DNA of 64,000 bases from Gammaproteobacteria bacterium (lineage in GTDB: Bacteria; Pseudomonadota; Gammaproteobacteria; Steroidobacterales; Steroidobacteraceae), in NCBI GenBank assembly GCA_025359205.1, contig JANYHD010000018.1, positions 54,490 through 118,489 of the forward strand, in the 5' to 3' direction. Below are positions 27,449 through 41,051 of the stretch, piece by piece (position 1 is the first letter of the stretch; every line of letters starts with the position of its first letter). The notes under the pieces are model-generated. The model was not told the origin of the DNA. It saw only the letters and a program-made list of their open reading frames with translations, and made no database searches. A program made the position numbers and the translations under genes.

Positions 27449-27853
27449 GTGATCAAGACATCCACCGCTCCCTACGCCGCACTCATCCTGCGGGTGAGCC
27501 TCGGCATCCTGTTTCTCATGCACGTTTCGCTCAAGCTCTTCGTCTTTACGGTGCCTGGTTTCGTGGGTTTCTTCGCCTCGCTGGGCCTGCCGGCCATCGC
27601 GGCGTACGCCGTCATCGCACTCGAGTTGTTGGGCGGCCTCGCGTTGATACTCGGCATCTACGCAAGCTGGGTGGCCCTGCCGCTGGCCGCGGAGATGCTC
27701 GGCACGATCGTGCTCGTGCACGGCCACAATGGCTGGATGGCCGCGAACCCGGGCGGCGGCTGGGAATTTCCGGCCCTCTGGATGATCGCGCTCGTAGTGC
27801 TCTATCTGCTGGGTGACGGAGCCATGGCGCTCAGGCCCGCGCCGCGCAGCTAG
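27449..27853 (+). CDS. DoxX-family membrane protein
   Basis: A 134-residue, four-helix membrane protein. ILRVSLGILFLMHVSLKLF, AVIALELLGGLALILGIY and the ending typical of DoxX/DoxD relatives (FPALWMIALVVLYLLGDGA) are visible. The start is GTG with a good AAGGAG six bases upstream. DoxX proteins are linked to quinone or thiol stress in several bacteria. It ends the efflux operon and overlaps the 3' end of the convergent aldose epimerase gene by 23 bp. Confidence 0.88.
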   Translation: MIKTSTAPYAALILRVSLGILFLMHVSLKLFVFTVPGFVGFFASLGLPAIAAYAVIALELLGGLALILGIYASWVALPLAAEMLGTIVLVHGHNGWMAANPGGGWEFPALWMIALVVLYLLGDGAMALRPAPRS

Positions 27854-28766
27854 GTTCATGGTCGAAGCGGTGCGTGACCGCGAAACTCTGTCCGGGTGCC
27901 AGGACGCGCAGTCCGACCTCACCGCGACCCGCTGCGGCGAGGTTGAAGGCGTCGGGCACCTGGGTCACGGGCTCCACGCAAACGAAGTCCAGCCGCGGCG
28001 GGCTGTACACCACCAGCCACTCAACACCCGCCGAGGCCGTGACGCGCAATGCACTGCCGTCGGGCCAGAGAATTCGTGCAGTTCCGTCGAAGCCGGTGAA
28101 GCAGTTGTCGACTTCCACGCCATCCAGAGTGATGCCGGCAGGCAGGTCCCACTGCGGCGGCAGTGGCGCGCAGCGGACCGGCAGCGTATCGGCGTCAGTC
28201 AACCAGACTTCGCGCACCTTTGCCTGAATGCGCGTGCCCGGCGGCCGTACGATGTAGGGGTGTTGCCCGAGCCCGTAGGGCATCGGCAGATCATGCGTGT
28301 TGGTGATCTCCAGCGTGATGCAAAGCCCCGCGTCATCCAGCACGACATGTTGTCGGGCCGTGAATCCATAGGGCCACGCTGCGCTCACCGGGCTACTGCA
28401 CTGAAGCCTGCACTCACGGCCCGAGGCATCGACCAGCTGCCAGGCCTGCAGGAAACCCAGTCCGTGCAGGGGATGCGCGAGGCCGGGTAGGTTCCGCGGC
28501 AGCGCGTGAGCCCGACCGTCGAACACAAAGCGCCCGTCGCGAATCCGGTTTGAATACGGCAGCAGCGGCCAGCAGCCCAGCTCGAACGGATGATAGCGAG
28601 CCGCCGCCGGCGTGGGCCGAAACAGCGCCCGCCAGTGGCCCTGCTCATCCTGGGCCTCAAACGCAGCCACCGCACCGCCCAGCTCCGGCCAGATCTCGCA
28701 GCGCAATCGAGGGACGCGCAACATCGTGCGCTGCCGGGGCGGATCAAATCCGGAAAATTCGCTCAT
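27831..28766 (-). CDS. Aldose 1-epimerase (mutarotase)
   Basis: A 311-residue galactose-mutarotase-like enzyme. The marks are LPYSNRIRDGRF, the catalytic histidine regions AHPLHGLGFL and GLGQHPYIV, and the general-base glutamate in CVEPVTQVPDAFN. Its ATG overlaps the stop of the fuconate dehydratase gene as ATGA, so it is the second gene of the leftward fucose operon. It probably equilibrates the anomers of L-fucose (or galactose) before the pyranose-specific dehydrogenase acts. Confidence 0.92.
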   Translation of the reverse strand: MSEFSGFDPPRQRTMLRVPRLRCEIWPELGGAVAAFEAQDEQGHWRALFRPTPAAARYHPFELGCWPLLPYSNRIRDGRFVFDGRAHALPRNLPGLAHPLHGLGFLQAWQLVDASGRECRLQCSSPVSAAWPYGFTARQHVVLDDAGLCITLEITNTHDLPMPYGLGQHPYIVRPPGTRIQAKVREVWLTDADTLPVRCAPLPPQWDLPAGITLDGVEVDNCFTGFDGTARILWPDGSALRVTASAGVEWLVVYSPPRLDFVCVEPVTQVPDAFNLAAAGRGEVGLRVLAPGQSFAVTHRFDHEPSCAARA

Positions 28767-30061
28767 GCCCGCACGGCGCCCGTCTCGCCACCACGCCAGC
28801 GAAAGCGCTCACGCGCAGCCGGCTTGATTTCGATGCTGAACCCCGGAGCACGGGGAACCACGTAGGCGGCATTTCGCACCTCGCAGGGATTGACGAAGTG
28901 CTCGTGCAGATGATCAACGTATTCGGCGACGCGCCCGGCGTGCGTGCCGGCGACACACAGGTAATCGATCATCGCCAGATGCTGCACGTACTCGCACAAG
29001 CCAACTCCACCGGCGTGCGGGCACACCGGCAGTTCGTACTTGGCCGCCATCAGCAGCACGGCCAGCACTTCGTTGACGCCGCCCAGGCGGCAGGCGTCCA
29101 CCTGCACCACGTCGAGCGCCTCGCGCATGATGAACTGCTTGAAGACGATGCGGTTCTGGCACATCTCGCCGGTGGCAACCTTGACCGGCGCCACCGCGGC
29201 GCGGATCCGCCGGTGTCCTTCAACATCATCGGGACTGGTCGGCTCCTCGATGAACCAGGGACGCGCGAATTGCAGCTCGCGCACCCAGGCGATGGCCTGG
29301 TCCACCTCCCACACCTGGTTGGCATCGATCATCAGTTCCCGCTCCGGCCCAATTGCCTCGCGCACGATCGCGAGCCGCCGGATGTCGTCGGCCAGATCGC
29401 GCCCCACCTTGACCTTGATGTGTGAAAACCCGGCCGCGATTGCCTGCGCGCACAGCTCGCGCAGCCGCTCGTCCGGATAGCCCAGCCAGCCCGCAGAGGT
29501 CGTATAGCACGGGTATCCGTCGCGCTCGAGCAGCGCGAGTCGTTCACTCTTGCCAGCCGCGCGTCGCTGCAGCAGGGCAAGGGCCTCGGCGGGAGTGATG
29601 CAGTCAGTGATGTAGCGGAAATCGATACAGCGCACGAACTCCTCGGGGCTGAGCTCCGCGACCAACCGCCACAGCGGCTTGGCGACGCTCCTGGCCCACA
29701 GGTCCCACACGGCGTTCACCACCGCGCCTGTGGCGAGGTGCATCGCGCCTTTGTCGGGACCGATCCAGCGCAGCTGGCTATCCGAAGTGAGGTGCCGCCA
29801 GAACCGGCCCATGTCGTCGACGACCCACTCGAGCCTCAGCCCGACGACGCGCGGGCGCAGTGCCTCGATCGCGGCACAACAGATCTCGTTGCCGCGTCCA
29901 ATGGTGAATGTCAGTCCATGGCCTGCGAGAGCCGGAGCGTCGGTCTCCAGCACGACGTAGGCCGCGGAGTAATCCGGATCGGGATTCATGGCGTCCGAGC
30001 CGTCGAGCTGCGCCGAGGTCGGGAAGCGCAGGTCCATTACCTTGAGGTCGGTGATTTTCAC
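28763..30061 (-). CDS. fucD: L-fuconate dehydratase (enolase superfamily)
   Basis: A 432-residue enzyme that dehydrates L-fuconate to 2-keto-3-deoxy-L-fuconate in the cytoplasm. It carries the full catalytic set of the fuconate dehydratase branch: K216-x-K218 in HIKVKVG, the metal ligands in MIDANQVWEVD, FIEEPTSPDD and GEMCQNRI, and the catalytic His 349 in HAGGVGL. These match the Lys/His pair described for the Xanthomonas campestris enzyme. The start is GTG; the operator TGATAGCGGTATCA lies 11 bp upstream. It is divergent from the permease/lactonase operon. Confidence 0.95.
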   Translation of the reverse strand: MKITDLKVMDLRFPTSAQLDGSDAMNPDPDYSAAYVVLETDAPALAGHGLTFTIGRGNEICCAAIEALRPRVVGLRLEWVVDDMGRFWRHLTSDSQLRWIGPDKGAMHLATGAVVNAVWDLWARSVAKPLWRLVAELSPEEFVRCIDFRYITDCITPAEALALLQRRAAGKSERLALLERDGYPCYTTSAGWLGYPDERLRELCAQAIAAGFSHIKVKVGRDLADDIRRLAIVREAIGPERELMIDANQVWEVDQAIAWVRELQFARPWFIEEPTSPDDVEGHRRIRAAVAPVKVATGEMCQNRIVFKQFIMREALDVVQVDACRLGGVNEVLAVLLMAAKYELPVCPHAGGVGLCEYVQHLAMIDYLCVAGTHAGRVAEYVDHLHEHFVNPCEVRNAAYVVPRAPGFSIEIKPAARERFRWRGGETGAVRA

Positions 30062-30071
30062 GGGTGGCTCA

Positions 30072-30085
30072 TGATAGCGGTATCA
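30072..30085. promoter_or_regulatory. LacI-type operator of the divergent fucose operons
   Basis: TGATAGCGGTATCA (extended to a 16-bp dyad by flanking A and T) is a variant of the TGGTANCGNTACCA site found at four other promoters of this window. It lies in the 56-bp gap between fuconate dehydratase (leftward) and the permease (rightward), so one repressor bound here could shut both operons. Confidence 0.72.
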
Positions 30086-30117
30086 TCGGTTCCGCGGCAT
30101 AGCCAATGGGGGGAGCG

Positions 30118-31379
30118 ATGACCGACAGCGACGCGGAGGCCAGCGGACAACCCGAACGACTGATGCGGGTCCTGGTGGTGAGCCTGTTCTTCCTCTGGGG
30201 CATCGCCAACAGCCTCAACGATGTGCTCCTGGGCCAATTCAAAAAGGCCTTTGACCTGACCGATTTCCAATCGAGCCTGGTGCAACAGGCCTTCTACCTC
30301 GGCTATTTCCTGCTGGCCATGCCGGCGGCGACCCTGATTCGCCGACGCGGCTACAAGTCGGGCGTGGTTCTCGGGCTACTCTTATATGGGTGCGGCGCGC
30401 TGCTGTTCTTCCCGGCCGCGCAGGCGCGCACCTATGGGCTGTTCCTGGCCGCGCTGTTCGTGATTGCCAGCGGACTTGCCTTCCTTGAGACCTCCGCCAA
30501 TCCGTTGATGACGGTGCTGGGACCACCACAGACCGCGGCCCGCCGGCTTAATTTCGCGCAGGCCTTCAATCCCCTGGGAACGCTGACCGGCGTGCTCATC
30601 GGCCGCAATTTCATACTCGCACCGGCCAGCTCCACGACGGCCACCTCAGCGCTACCGTCGGCCGCGCAGCTCGATGCCAGCCGCGCCGCGGCCGCCCACG
30701 CCGTGCAGCTGCCCTACCTGGTGCTCGGTGGACTTGTGCTCGCCTGGGCCATCGTCAACGCCTGCACCCGCTACGCGGTAGCGGCAGGCCGGCCGCTGGC
30801 GGGGAGCGATGTCCGGATCCACTTCGCACCGCTCCTGCAGCGCCCGCGTTACCTGTTTGGTGTGTGGGCACAGTTCTGCTACGTGGGGGCGCAGGTGGGC
30901 GTGTGGAGCTACACCATCCGCTACGCACAGCATGCGCTGCCCGGCATCGCCGACCAGGCGGCCGCCGACTACCTGTTCGCTTCCCTGTTCGGATTCATGC
31001 TGGGCCGCTTCGCGGGCACGGCCCTGATGGGCCGCTGCTCGCCTGCGCGACTGATGCTGGCATTCGCCGCGATGAACGTGGCACTGACGGCGACGGCGGC
31101 GCTGATTGGCGGTTCGAGCGGACTGCTGGCGCTGGTCGCCACCGGTTTCTTCATGTCGATCATGTTCCCCACCATCTTCGCCATCGCACTGGAGGGCCTC
31201 GATTCGCTCACCCAGGCGGGCTCCTCGCTGCTGGTGATGGCGATCATCGGCGGCGCCGTATTCACCGGCATCATGGGGCGCGTGTCGGATCTCAGCTCGA
31301 TACAGCAGGCGATGTGGGTGCCGGCCATCTGCTTCGCAATGGTCGCCGCGTATGCGCGCTACGCCGCGCGCGTCCGCGC

Positions 31380-31383
<4 letters not shown>
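30118..31383 (+). CDS. fucP: L-fucose:proton symporter (FucP-like)
   Basis: A 12-helix FHS-family permease of 421 residues. Helix 1 (VVSLFFLWGIANSLNDVLLG) and the segment FLETSANPLMTVLG, with the glutamate known to couple protons in FucP, are very typical; AQAFNPLGTLTG is also conserved. The ATG at 30118 follows GGGGGGAG closely; an upstream in-frame ATG at 30106 lacks a ribosome-binding site. The stop overlaps the lactonase start as TTGA. It imports L-fucose released by the GH95 enzyme. Confidence 0.92.
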
Positions 31384-36169
<4,786 letters not shown>

Positions 36170-36207
36170 GCGGATCCCCTCCTGCTTCCGGCCCCGACGA
36201 ACTCTGA

Positions 36208-36213
36208 TATTAT
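36208..36213 (+). promoter_or_regulatory. Candidate -10 box of the GH74 gene (TATTAT)
   Basis: TATTAT matches the -10 consensus at 5 of 6 positions and lies just left of the operator at 36217. Transcription would begin within the operator, consistent with repression. A -35 at the right distance is poor. On the other strand CATAAT (36215-36210) could serve the GH95 operon. Confidence 0.35.
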
Positions 36214-36216
36214 GCA

Positions 36217-36230
36217 TGGTAGCGGTACCA
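36217..36230. promoter_or_regulatory. LacI-type operator between GH95 and GH74
   Basis: TGGTAGCGGTACCA, a dyad with central CG, lies in the 92-bp divergent gap between the GH95 start (36169) and the GH74 start (36262). It is identical over 14 bp to the site upstream of the GH35 gene at 48043, and close to those at 30072, 61256 and 61380. Confidence 0.75.
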
Positions 36231-36261
36231 GAAACAGCACTGATGCGGGGGGAATCTGCCG

Positions 36262-39072
36262 GTGCAGAATCTCAACAAGCGCGCGCGGACTCTGCTCGGC
36301 TGGGTAGCCGCCTGCGCGGCCAGCGCCGCGGCTTCGGCGGCCGGCATGCCCGAAGCACCCTATCAATGGCAAAGCGTGGCCGTCGGCGGCGGCGGCTTTT
36401 CTCCCGGCCTGGTCTTCAGCCGCACCGAACGCAACCTGGCCTACCTACGCACCGACATCGGCGGACTGTATCGCTGGGATCAGGCGCTGCAGCGCTGGGT
36501 CGCGCTGCAGGACGAGATGACGGAGCCCAACTATTTTGGGGTGGAGAGCGTGGCCCCAGACCCCCTCGATCCCGAGGTGGTCTACGCCGCCGTCGGCATG
36601 TACCACTGGGAGAAACCAACGGCCATCCTGCGCTCCGCCGATCGCGGCCGGCACTGGGACATACACACGGTTGACTTCCGCATGGGTGGCAATGAGGTGG
36701 GACGAGGCCTGGGGGAGCGCCTCGCCGTCGATCCGAACGAGCCCATCACGCTCTATTTCGGCTCGCGTTACGACGGCCTGCAGCGCAGCGTGGATGGCAG
36801 TCGCAGCTGGTCGAAGCTCAGCAGCTTTCCGTTGCCCGGTCTGGGATTGCCCAAGGAAGGAGCGGACACCGACCCCGCTGGCATCAGCTTTGTGCTACCC
36901 GACCCCGCCAGCGGCGCGCGCGGCACGCGCTCGCGCACGCTGCTCGTTGGGGTCGCCGATCCGGGTCCGGTCCATCTGTACAGGAGTGATGATGCCGGTG
37001 AGAGCTGGAAGCCGCTGCCCGGTCAACCCGGGCCCGAGTTGTTGCCGGTGCAGGGGCAGCTCGATGCTCGTGGCATGCTGTATGTCACGTATTCCAACGG
37101 CATCGGCCCGAATGGCATCACCGACGGCGCGGTCTATCGCTACGACACGCACGCCGGCACGGCGCTGAACATTACTCCCGAGACAGGTCCGGCTCGCGCA
37201 CCCGGCGGCTACATGGGCCTCGCGATCGACCGGCTGCATCAGGGAACACTGCTGGTGGCGACGGTCAACCGATGGATTCCCGGCGACACGCTGTGGCGCT
37301 CGACCGACGATGGCCGCAGCTGGCAAAGCCTCGCAGATGTCGGCACCCACGACGATGCGGCCACGCCTTACTTGCGAGTCGGCGACAAGCGCATCGGTTT
37401 CGATCACTGGATGGCAGGCGTCGCGATCGATCCCTTCGACTCGAATCACCTGGCCTACACGACCGGGGCGACGGTGTATGCCACGACTGATGCTGTGGCG
37501 ACGCACACTGTGGCGGCGCAAGCAGGCGCGGCGCCTCCGCCACTCACCTGGCGGCCCTGGGTCACGGGCGTCGAAGAGACCGCGATCCTGTCGCTCGCAA
37601 GTCCACCGCAGGGTCCGGCCCTCCTGTCGGGATTCGGCGATATTTCCGGCTTCGCGCACACCGATCTGAACGCATCGCCGACCCGGATATCCGTGAGTCC
37701 GACCTTCGGCAACACCTACAACGTCGACTACGCCGGCCGGGCGGCGCAGGTGCTGGTGCGCACCGGAGTGCCGCGCAACAAGGCCGTCGACGGCGAAATG
37801 ACGCTCGCCTGGTCTGACGATTCCGGCGAGCACTGGCACGCCCTGAAGGCGCCGCCGCTCAAGTGGAAAGACCCGGCCGGTGCCCCGCAGGAGCGACGCT
37901 TCGACACTGACGGTAATACGCCACTCATCGTCTCGGCTGACGGGACCACCTTCATCGTGATGACGCCGGTGCCGTTGCTGACCCGCGATCGCGGCAAGAC
38001 CTGGCAGGTGGTGCGCGGTCTCCCGGGCTACGCCCGTGTCGTCGCCGACCGGGTTGACGGGCAGCGCTGTTACGCCCTGGATTTTGCCAAGGGGACGCTC
38101 TACGCGAGCAGCGACGGTGGCGCGAACTTCAGCGCGCTCTCCAGCACCGGCCTGCCACGCGAACTGCACGCTGACGAACCGAAGAATCTGCACGCGTCCT
38201 GGCCGCTGATCGCGAGCCCGGCTGCGGCGGGTGATCTGTGGTACCTCTCGCAAGGTCGGCTGTTCCATTCCGCCGATGGCGGAGCGCACTTCGAGCTGCT
38301 GCGCTCCGTGCTGAAGGTAGACGAGCTCAGCTTCGGCATGGCGCCGCCCGGGCACTCGTATCCGGCGCTCTTTGCCATCGGCTCGCGCGAAGCGCTGAAG
38401 GCCATCTGGCGATCCGACGACGCCAGCGCCAGCTGGATCCGGGTCAATGATGCGCAGCACGAGTACGGCCGTAGCTTTCAAATCTTGAGCGGCGATCCGC
38501 GGGTCTTCGGCCGTGTCTACGTGGGCGCCGGCGGGCGTGGCATTCTCTATGGCACGCCGATCAGCGCGCCAGGCGCCGCGCCCGTGCTCAGCGACCACGT
38601 CGATTCCGCGGCGAAGTCCGCGAGCTTTGTCCCCTCCGGGCCGGATGCCCAGGTCATCTACGATGATGCGCTGGGAGCAGGCTGGAGCAGCTGGAACTGG
38701 GCCAAAGTCGTCCTGGACAATTCAGCGCCGGTGCATGCGGGCAATGCTTCGATTGCCGTCACCACCGCGCCGTATGCGGCGCTGTCGCTGGTGCACGCCC
38801 CATTCAACGCGGGCGAGTTCCACGCTTTGAGCTTCTGGATACACGGCGGCGCGCGCGGCCGCCCCACGCTGTCGCTGATTCCGGTAGCCGGCGGCAAGGG
38901 CCTGACCGACCGCGCCGTGGCACTGAAAGTGGCGGCGGGCAAATGGACGGCGATCACGGTGACGATGGCGCAGCTCAAGATCGTCGGCGCCGAAATCGAG
39001 GGTTTCTGGATCCAGAATACGAGCGGCCAACCGCTCGACACCTGGTACCTGGACGACGTCGAACTGAACTAG
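36262..39072 (+). CDS. GH74 endo-xyloglucanase with C-terminal beta-sandwich module
   Basis: A 936-residue secreted endo-glucanase specific for xyloglucan. GTG start; signal peptide to about residue 27 ([10 protein letters not shown]). The tandem seven-bladed propellers follow: the first blade has [15 protein letters not shown] and [13 protein letters not shown] with catalytic Asp 65, and the second catalytic Asp is D460 in [12 protein letters not shown]. Repeated WxS-type Asp-box hairpins such as [13 protein letters not shown] and [13 protein letters not shown] recur. The last about 150 residues (from about 785) form a separate beta-sandwich that may bind glycan. It cuts the xyloglucan backbone outside the cell or at its surface, and is divergent from the GH95 gene under a shared operator. 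Confidence 0.94.
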   Translation: MQNLNKRARTLLGWVAACAASAAASAAGMPEAPYQWQSVAVGGGGFSPGLVFSRTERNLAYLRTDIGGLYRWDQALQRWVALQDEMTEPNYFGVESVAPDPLDPEVVYAAVGMYHWEKPTAILRSADRGRHWDIHTVDFRMGGNEVGRGLGERLAVDPNEPITLYFGSRYDGLQRSVDGSRSWSKLSSFPLPGLGLPKEGADTDPAGISFVLPDPASGARGTRSRTLLVGVADPGPVHLYRSDDAGESWKPLPGQPGPELLPVQGQLDARGMLYVTYSNGIGPNGITDGAVYRYDTHAGTALNITPETGPARAPGGYMGLAIDRLHQGTLLVATVNRWIPGDTLWRSTDDGRSWQSLADVGTHDDAATPYLRVGDKRIGFDHWMAGVAIDPFDSNHLAYTTGATVYATTDAVATHTVAAQAGAAPPPLTWRPWVTGVEETAILSLASPPQGPALLSGFGDISGFAHTDLNASPTRISVSPTFGNTYNVDYAGRAAQVLVRTGVPRNKAVDGEMTLAWSDDSGEHWHALKAPPLKWKDPAGAPQERRFDTDGNTPLIVSADGTTFIVMTPVPLLTRDRGKTWQVVRGLPGYARVVADRVDGQRCYALDFAKGTLYASSDGGANFSALSSTGLPRELHADEPKNLHASWPLIASPAAAGDLWYLSQGRLFHSADGGAHFELLRSVLKVDELSFGMAPPGHSYPALFAIGSREALKAIWRSDDASASWIRVNDAQHEYGRSFQILSGDPRVFGRVYVGAGGRGILYGTPISAPGAAPVLSDHVDSAAKSASFVPSGPDAQVIYDDALGAGWSSWNWAKVVLDNSAPVHAGNASIAVTTAPYAALSLVHAPFNAGEFHALSFWIHGGARGRPTLSLIPVAGGKGLTDRAVALKVAAGKWTAITVTMAQLKIVGAEIEGFWIQNTSGQPLDTWYLDDVELN

Positions 39073-39073
39073 G

Positions 39074-41032
39074 TCAGCGAATCGGGATGTCGAACGGTAC
39101 CGCCGGCAGTCCGGCCGTGTTGTAGAGGTTGCACACCGGGCTGTCACTCCAGGCATAGCGCAGGTGGGCGCGCCGCGGCAGTTGCGCACCCCGCAGCACG
39201 ATGCGCGTGCCCGCCGCCATCGCGTCGACGAAGTGGCAGTGATCGGCGCCGTCGCAGATCTCGAAGCCGGCGGGTCGATTCGAGCCCTGCACGACCAGAC
39301 CGCCATTAGCGTGCGTATACTCGACGATCACGCGATCCGCCTGTCGCGCGGCGCCCGTCGGCTCCGGACCGGAATCCTCCAGTTGCTCTCCGTACACGCG
39401 ATGCCGCGCGAGCAGCGCCAGCCGGTGGCCGACTTCCTGCTTGTTGGTCGGATGAATATCGAAGCGATCGCCGATGTCGATCGTGACCGCGAGGCCCGCA
39501 TGCGCGTCCGCATCGACCACGCGCCGCTGTGACTCGCGCAGGGCAGCCCACGCGGAATCGGCCGGCGCCGCTCGCGCCGGCCCGAAGTTGGCCAACTGCA
39601 CCACCAACATCGGCAGCTCGGCATTGAATTCGCGCCGCCAGTCCCGGAAGAAAAGCGGCAGCAGCTGCGCGTATTCCGCCGCGTCCGCGGTATTGGCCTC
39701 GCCCTGGTACCAGAGCACGCCACGCAAGCCGAGCCCCGCGAGCGGGTGAATCATGCCGTTGTAAAGAGTCGTCAGACCGATGGCCGGTGTCCAGGGCGAA
39801 TGCGGCGGCACGCCGACCTGCGGTAGCGTGCCAGCGATGCGATAGCGCCAGCGGGGCCCGACGGCAACCACGCTGCCGTCCGCAAAGCGCAGCAGCTTCT
39901 GCTCTGGCGGGCCCCACATCCCGCCGCCGCCGCCGGTATCCAGCACGCGCACGGCGATGAGGTTACTGCCCGCATGCAGCGTGCCCGCGGCGAGCGGGTA
40001 GAAACGCGGCTGGTCCCAGGCCTCGCCGGAGCCGACGCGCACGCCATTCACCCAGGTCGTGTCGATGTCGTCGATGGGTCCGAGTTCGAGCGTCCCCGCT
40101 TCGGCCGCCTGCGTAGCGCTCACATCCACGACCGTGCGAAACCAAACTATGCCATCGAAGTTCTTCAGCGCCTCGACGCCCGAGTTCTCCCAGATTCCCG
40201 CGGGCCGCATCTGCGGCCAGGCGCGATCGTCGAAACTCACCGCGCTCCAGGATGCCGGACCGATGGCGGCCGGATTGCGCGCCTGCCACCACTGCTCCGT
40301 GTTCTCCTGCCAGCGCGCCGCGGCCGCGGCCGGATTGCGCGCGTACGCCTCCAGTGCATCGACCCCGTCGCGGGAGCCCCCGTGCGCTCGCAGGCTTGCC
40401 GCGCTGATCCAGGCCTGGATGATCGATCCGCCCCAGCTTGAATCGATCAGGCCGACCGGCACGTTCTCATTGTGTTCGATCTCACGCCCGAAGAAAAAGC
40501 AGGCGGCGGAGAAATCGTTGACGGTTCCAGGGCCCGCCACGCGCCACGCCACAGGCGGCACGAATTGCGTCAGTGGCGCAATGCTGCTGTCGCGTTCGAC
40601 GTGCAGCAGCCGGACACGGCTGTTGGCGGAAGCACCGATCTCGGTCTCGAGGTTCGACACACGCCGCACCTGCATCTCCATGTTCGACTGGCCGGAGCAC
40701 AGCCACACATCGCCAACGAGCACGTCATGCGCGACCGCGCTGCCGCTGGCGTCGTCGCGCACCTCCAGATCATAAGGGCCGCCCGCGCCCCGCGGCGGCA
40801 GCGTGGCCTGCCATCTCCCAGCGCCATCAGCCTTGCCCGCCGCCTGCTGTCCGGCGAGGGACACCTGGATCGCGGCTCCAGGCGCAGCCGTGCCGCCAAC
40901 GACGATCACACGGTCGCGCTGCAGTACCGCGTGGTCCTGGAATTGTGAGTCCAGCGTCACTACGCTGGCGCCCGCGTGAGCGCTGGCAGCAAGAAGCACC
41001 AGCAGCGTCGTGCGGCTCATCCGTTCTCGCAT
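39074..41032 (-). CDS. CE20-type SGNH carbohydrate acetylesterase (sialate O-acetylesterase-like)
   Basis: A 652-residue exported esterase. After the signal peptide (ending near SAHAGA) comes a small beta-domain, then the SGNH core: nucleophile S116 in LCSGQSNMEM, GLIDSSWGGSIIQAWIS, and the terminal Asp/His pair D525 and H527 in FDIHPTNKQ. A roughly 150-residue jelly-roll (about 245-395, FDDRAWPQMRPAGIWE to VRVLDTGGGGG) interrupts the core, the arrangement described for CE20 xyloglucan acetylesterases of Xanthomonas. It would strip acetyl groups from xyloglucan galactose. The ATG at 41032 follows TGAGG; one at 41020 is also possible. It is last in the GH35 operon. Confidence 0.9.
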   Translation of the reverse strand: MRERMSRTTLLVLLAASAHAGASVVTLDSQFQDHAVLQRDRVIVVGGTAAPGAAIQVSLAGQQAAGKADGAGRWQATLPPRGAGGPYDLEVRDDASGSAVAHDVLVGDVWLCSGQSNMEMQVRRVSNLETEIGASANSRVRLLHVERDSSIAPLTQFVPPVAWRVAGPGTVNDFSAACFFFGREIEHNENVPVGLIDSSWGGSIIQAWISAASLRAHGGSRDGVDALEAYARNPAAAAARWQENTEQWWQARNPAAIGPASWSAVSFDDRAWPQMRPAGIWENSGVEALKNFDGIVWFRTVVDVSATQAAEAGTLELGPIDDIDTTWVNGVRVGSGEAWDQPRFYPLAAGTLHAGSNLIAVRVLDTGGGGGMWGPPEQKLLRFADGSVVAVGPRWRYRIAGTLPQVGVPPHSPWTPAIGLTTLYNGMIHPLAGLGLRGVLWYQGEANTADAAEYAQLLPLFFRDWRREFNAELPMLVVQLANFGPARAAPADSAWAALRESQRRVVDADAHAGLAVTIDIGDRFDIHPTNKQEVGHRLALLARHRVYGEQLEDSGPEPTGAARQADRVIVEYTHANGGLVVQGSNRPAGFEICDGADHCHFVDAMAAGTRIVLRGAQLPRRAHLRYAWSDSPVCNLYNTAGLPAVPFDIPIR

Positions 41033-41051
41033 CGGCAACCTCACGGTCAAC

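Noticed and set aside
36895..38598. 567-codon minus-strand open frame
   Set aside because: Antisense shadow of the GH74 gene, which has clear catalytic motifs in the other strand.
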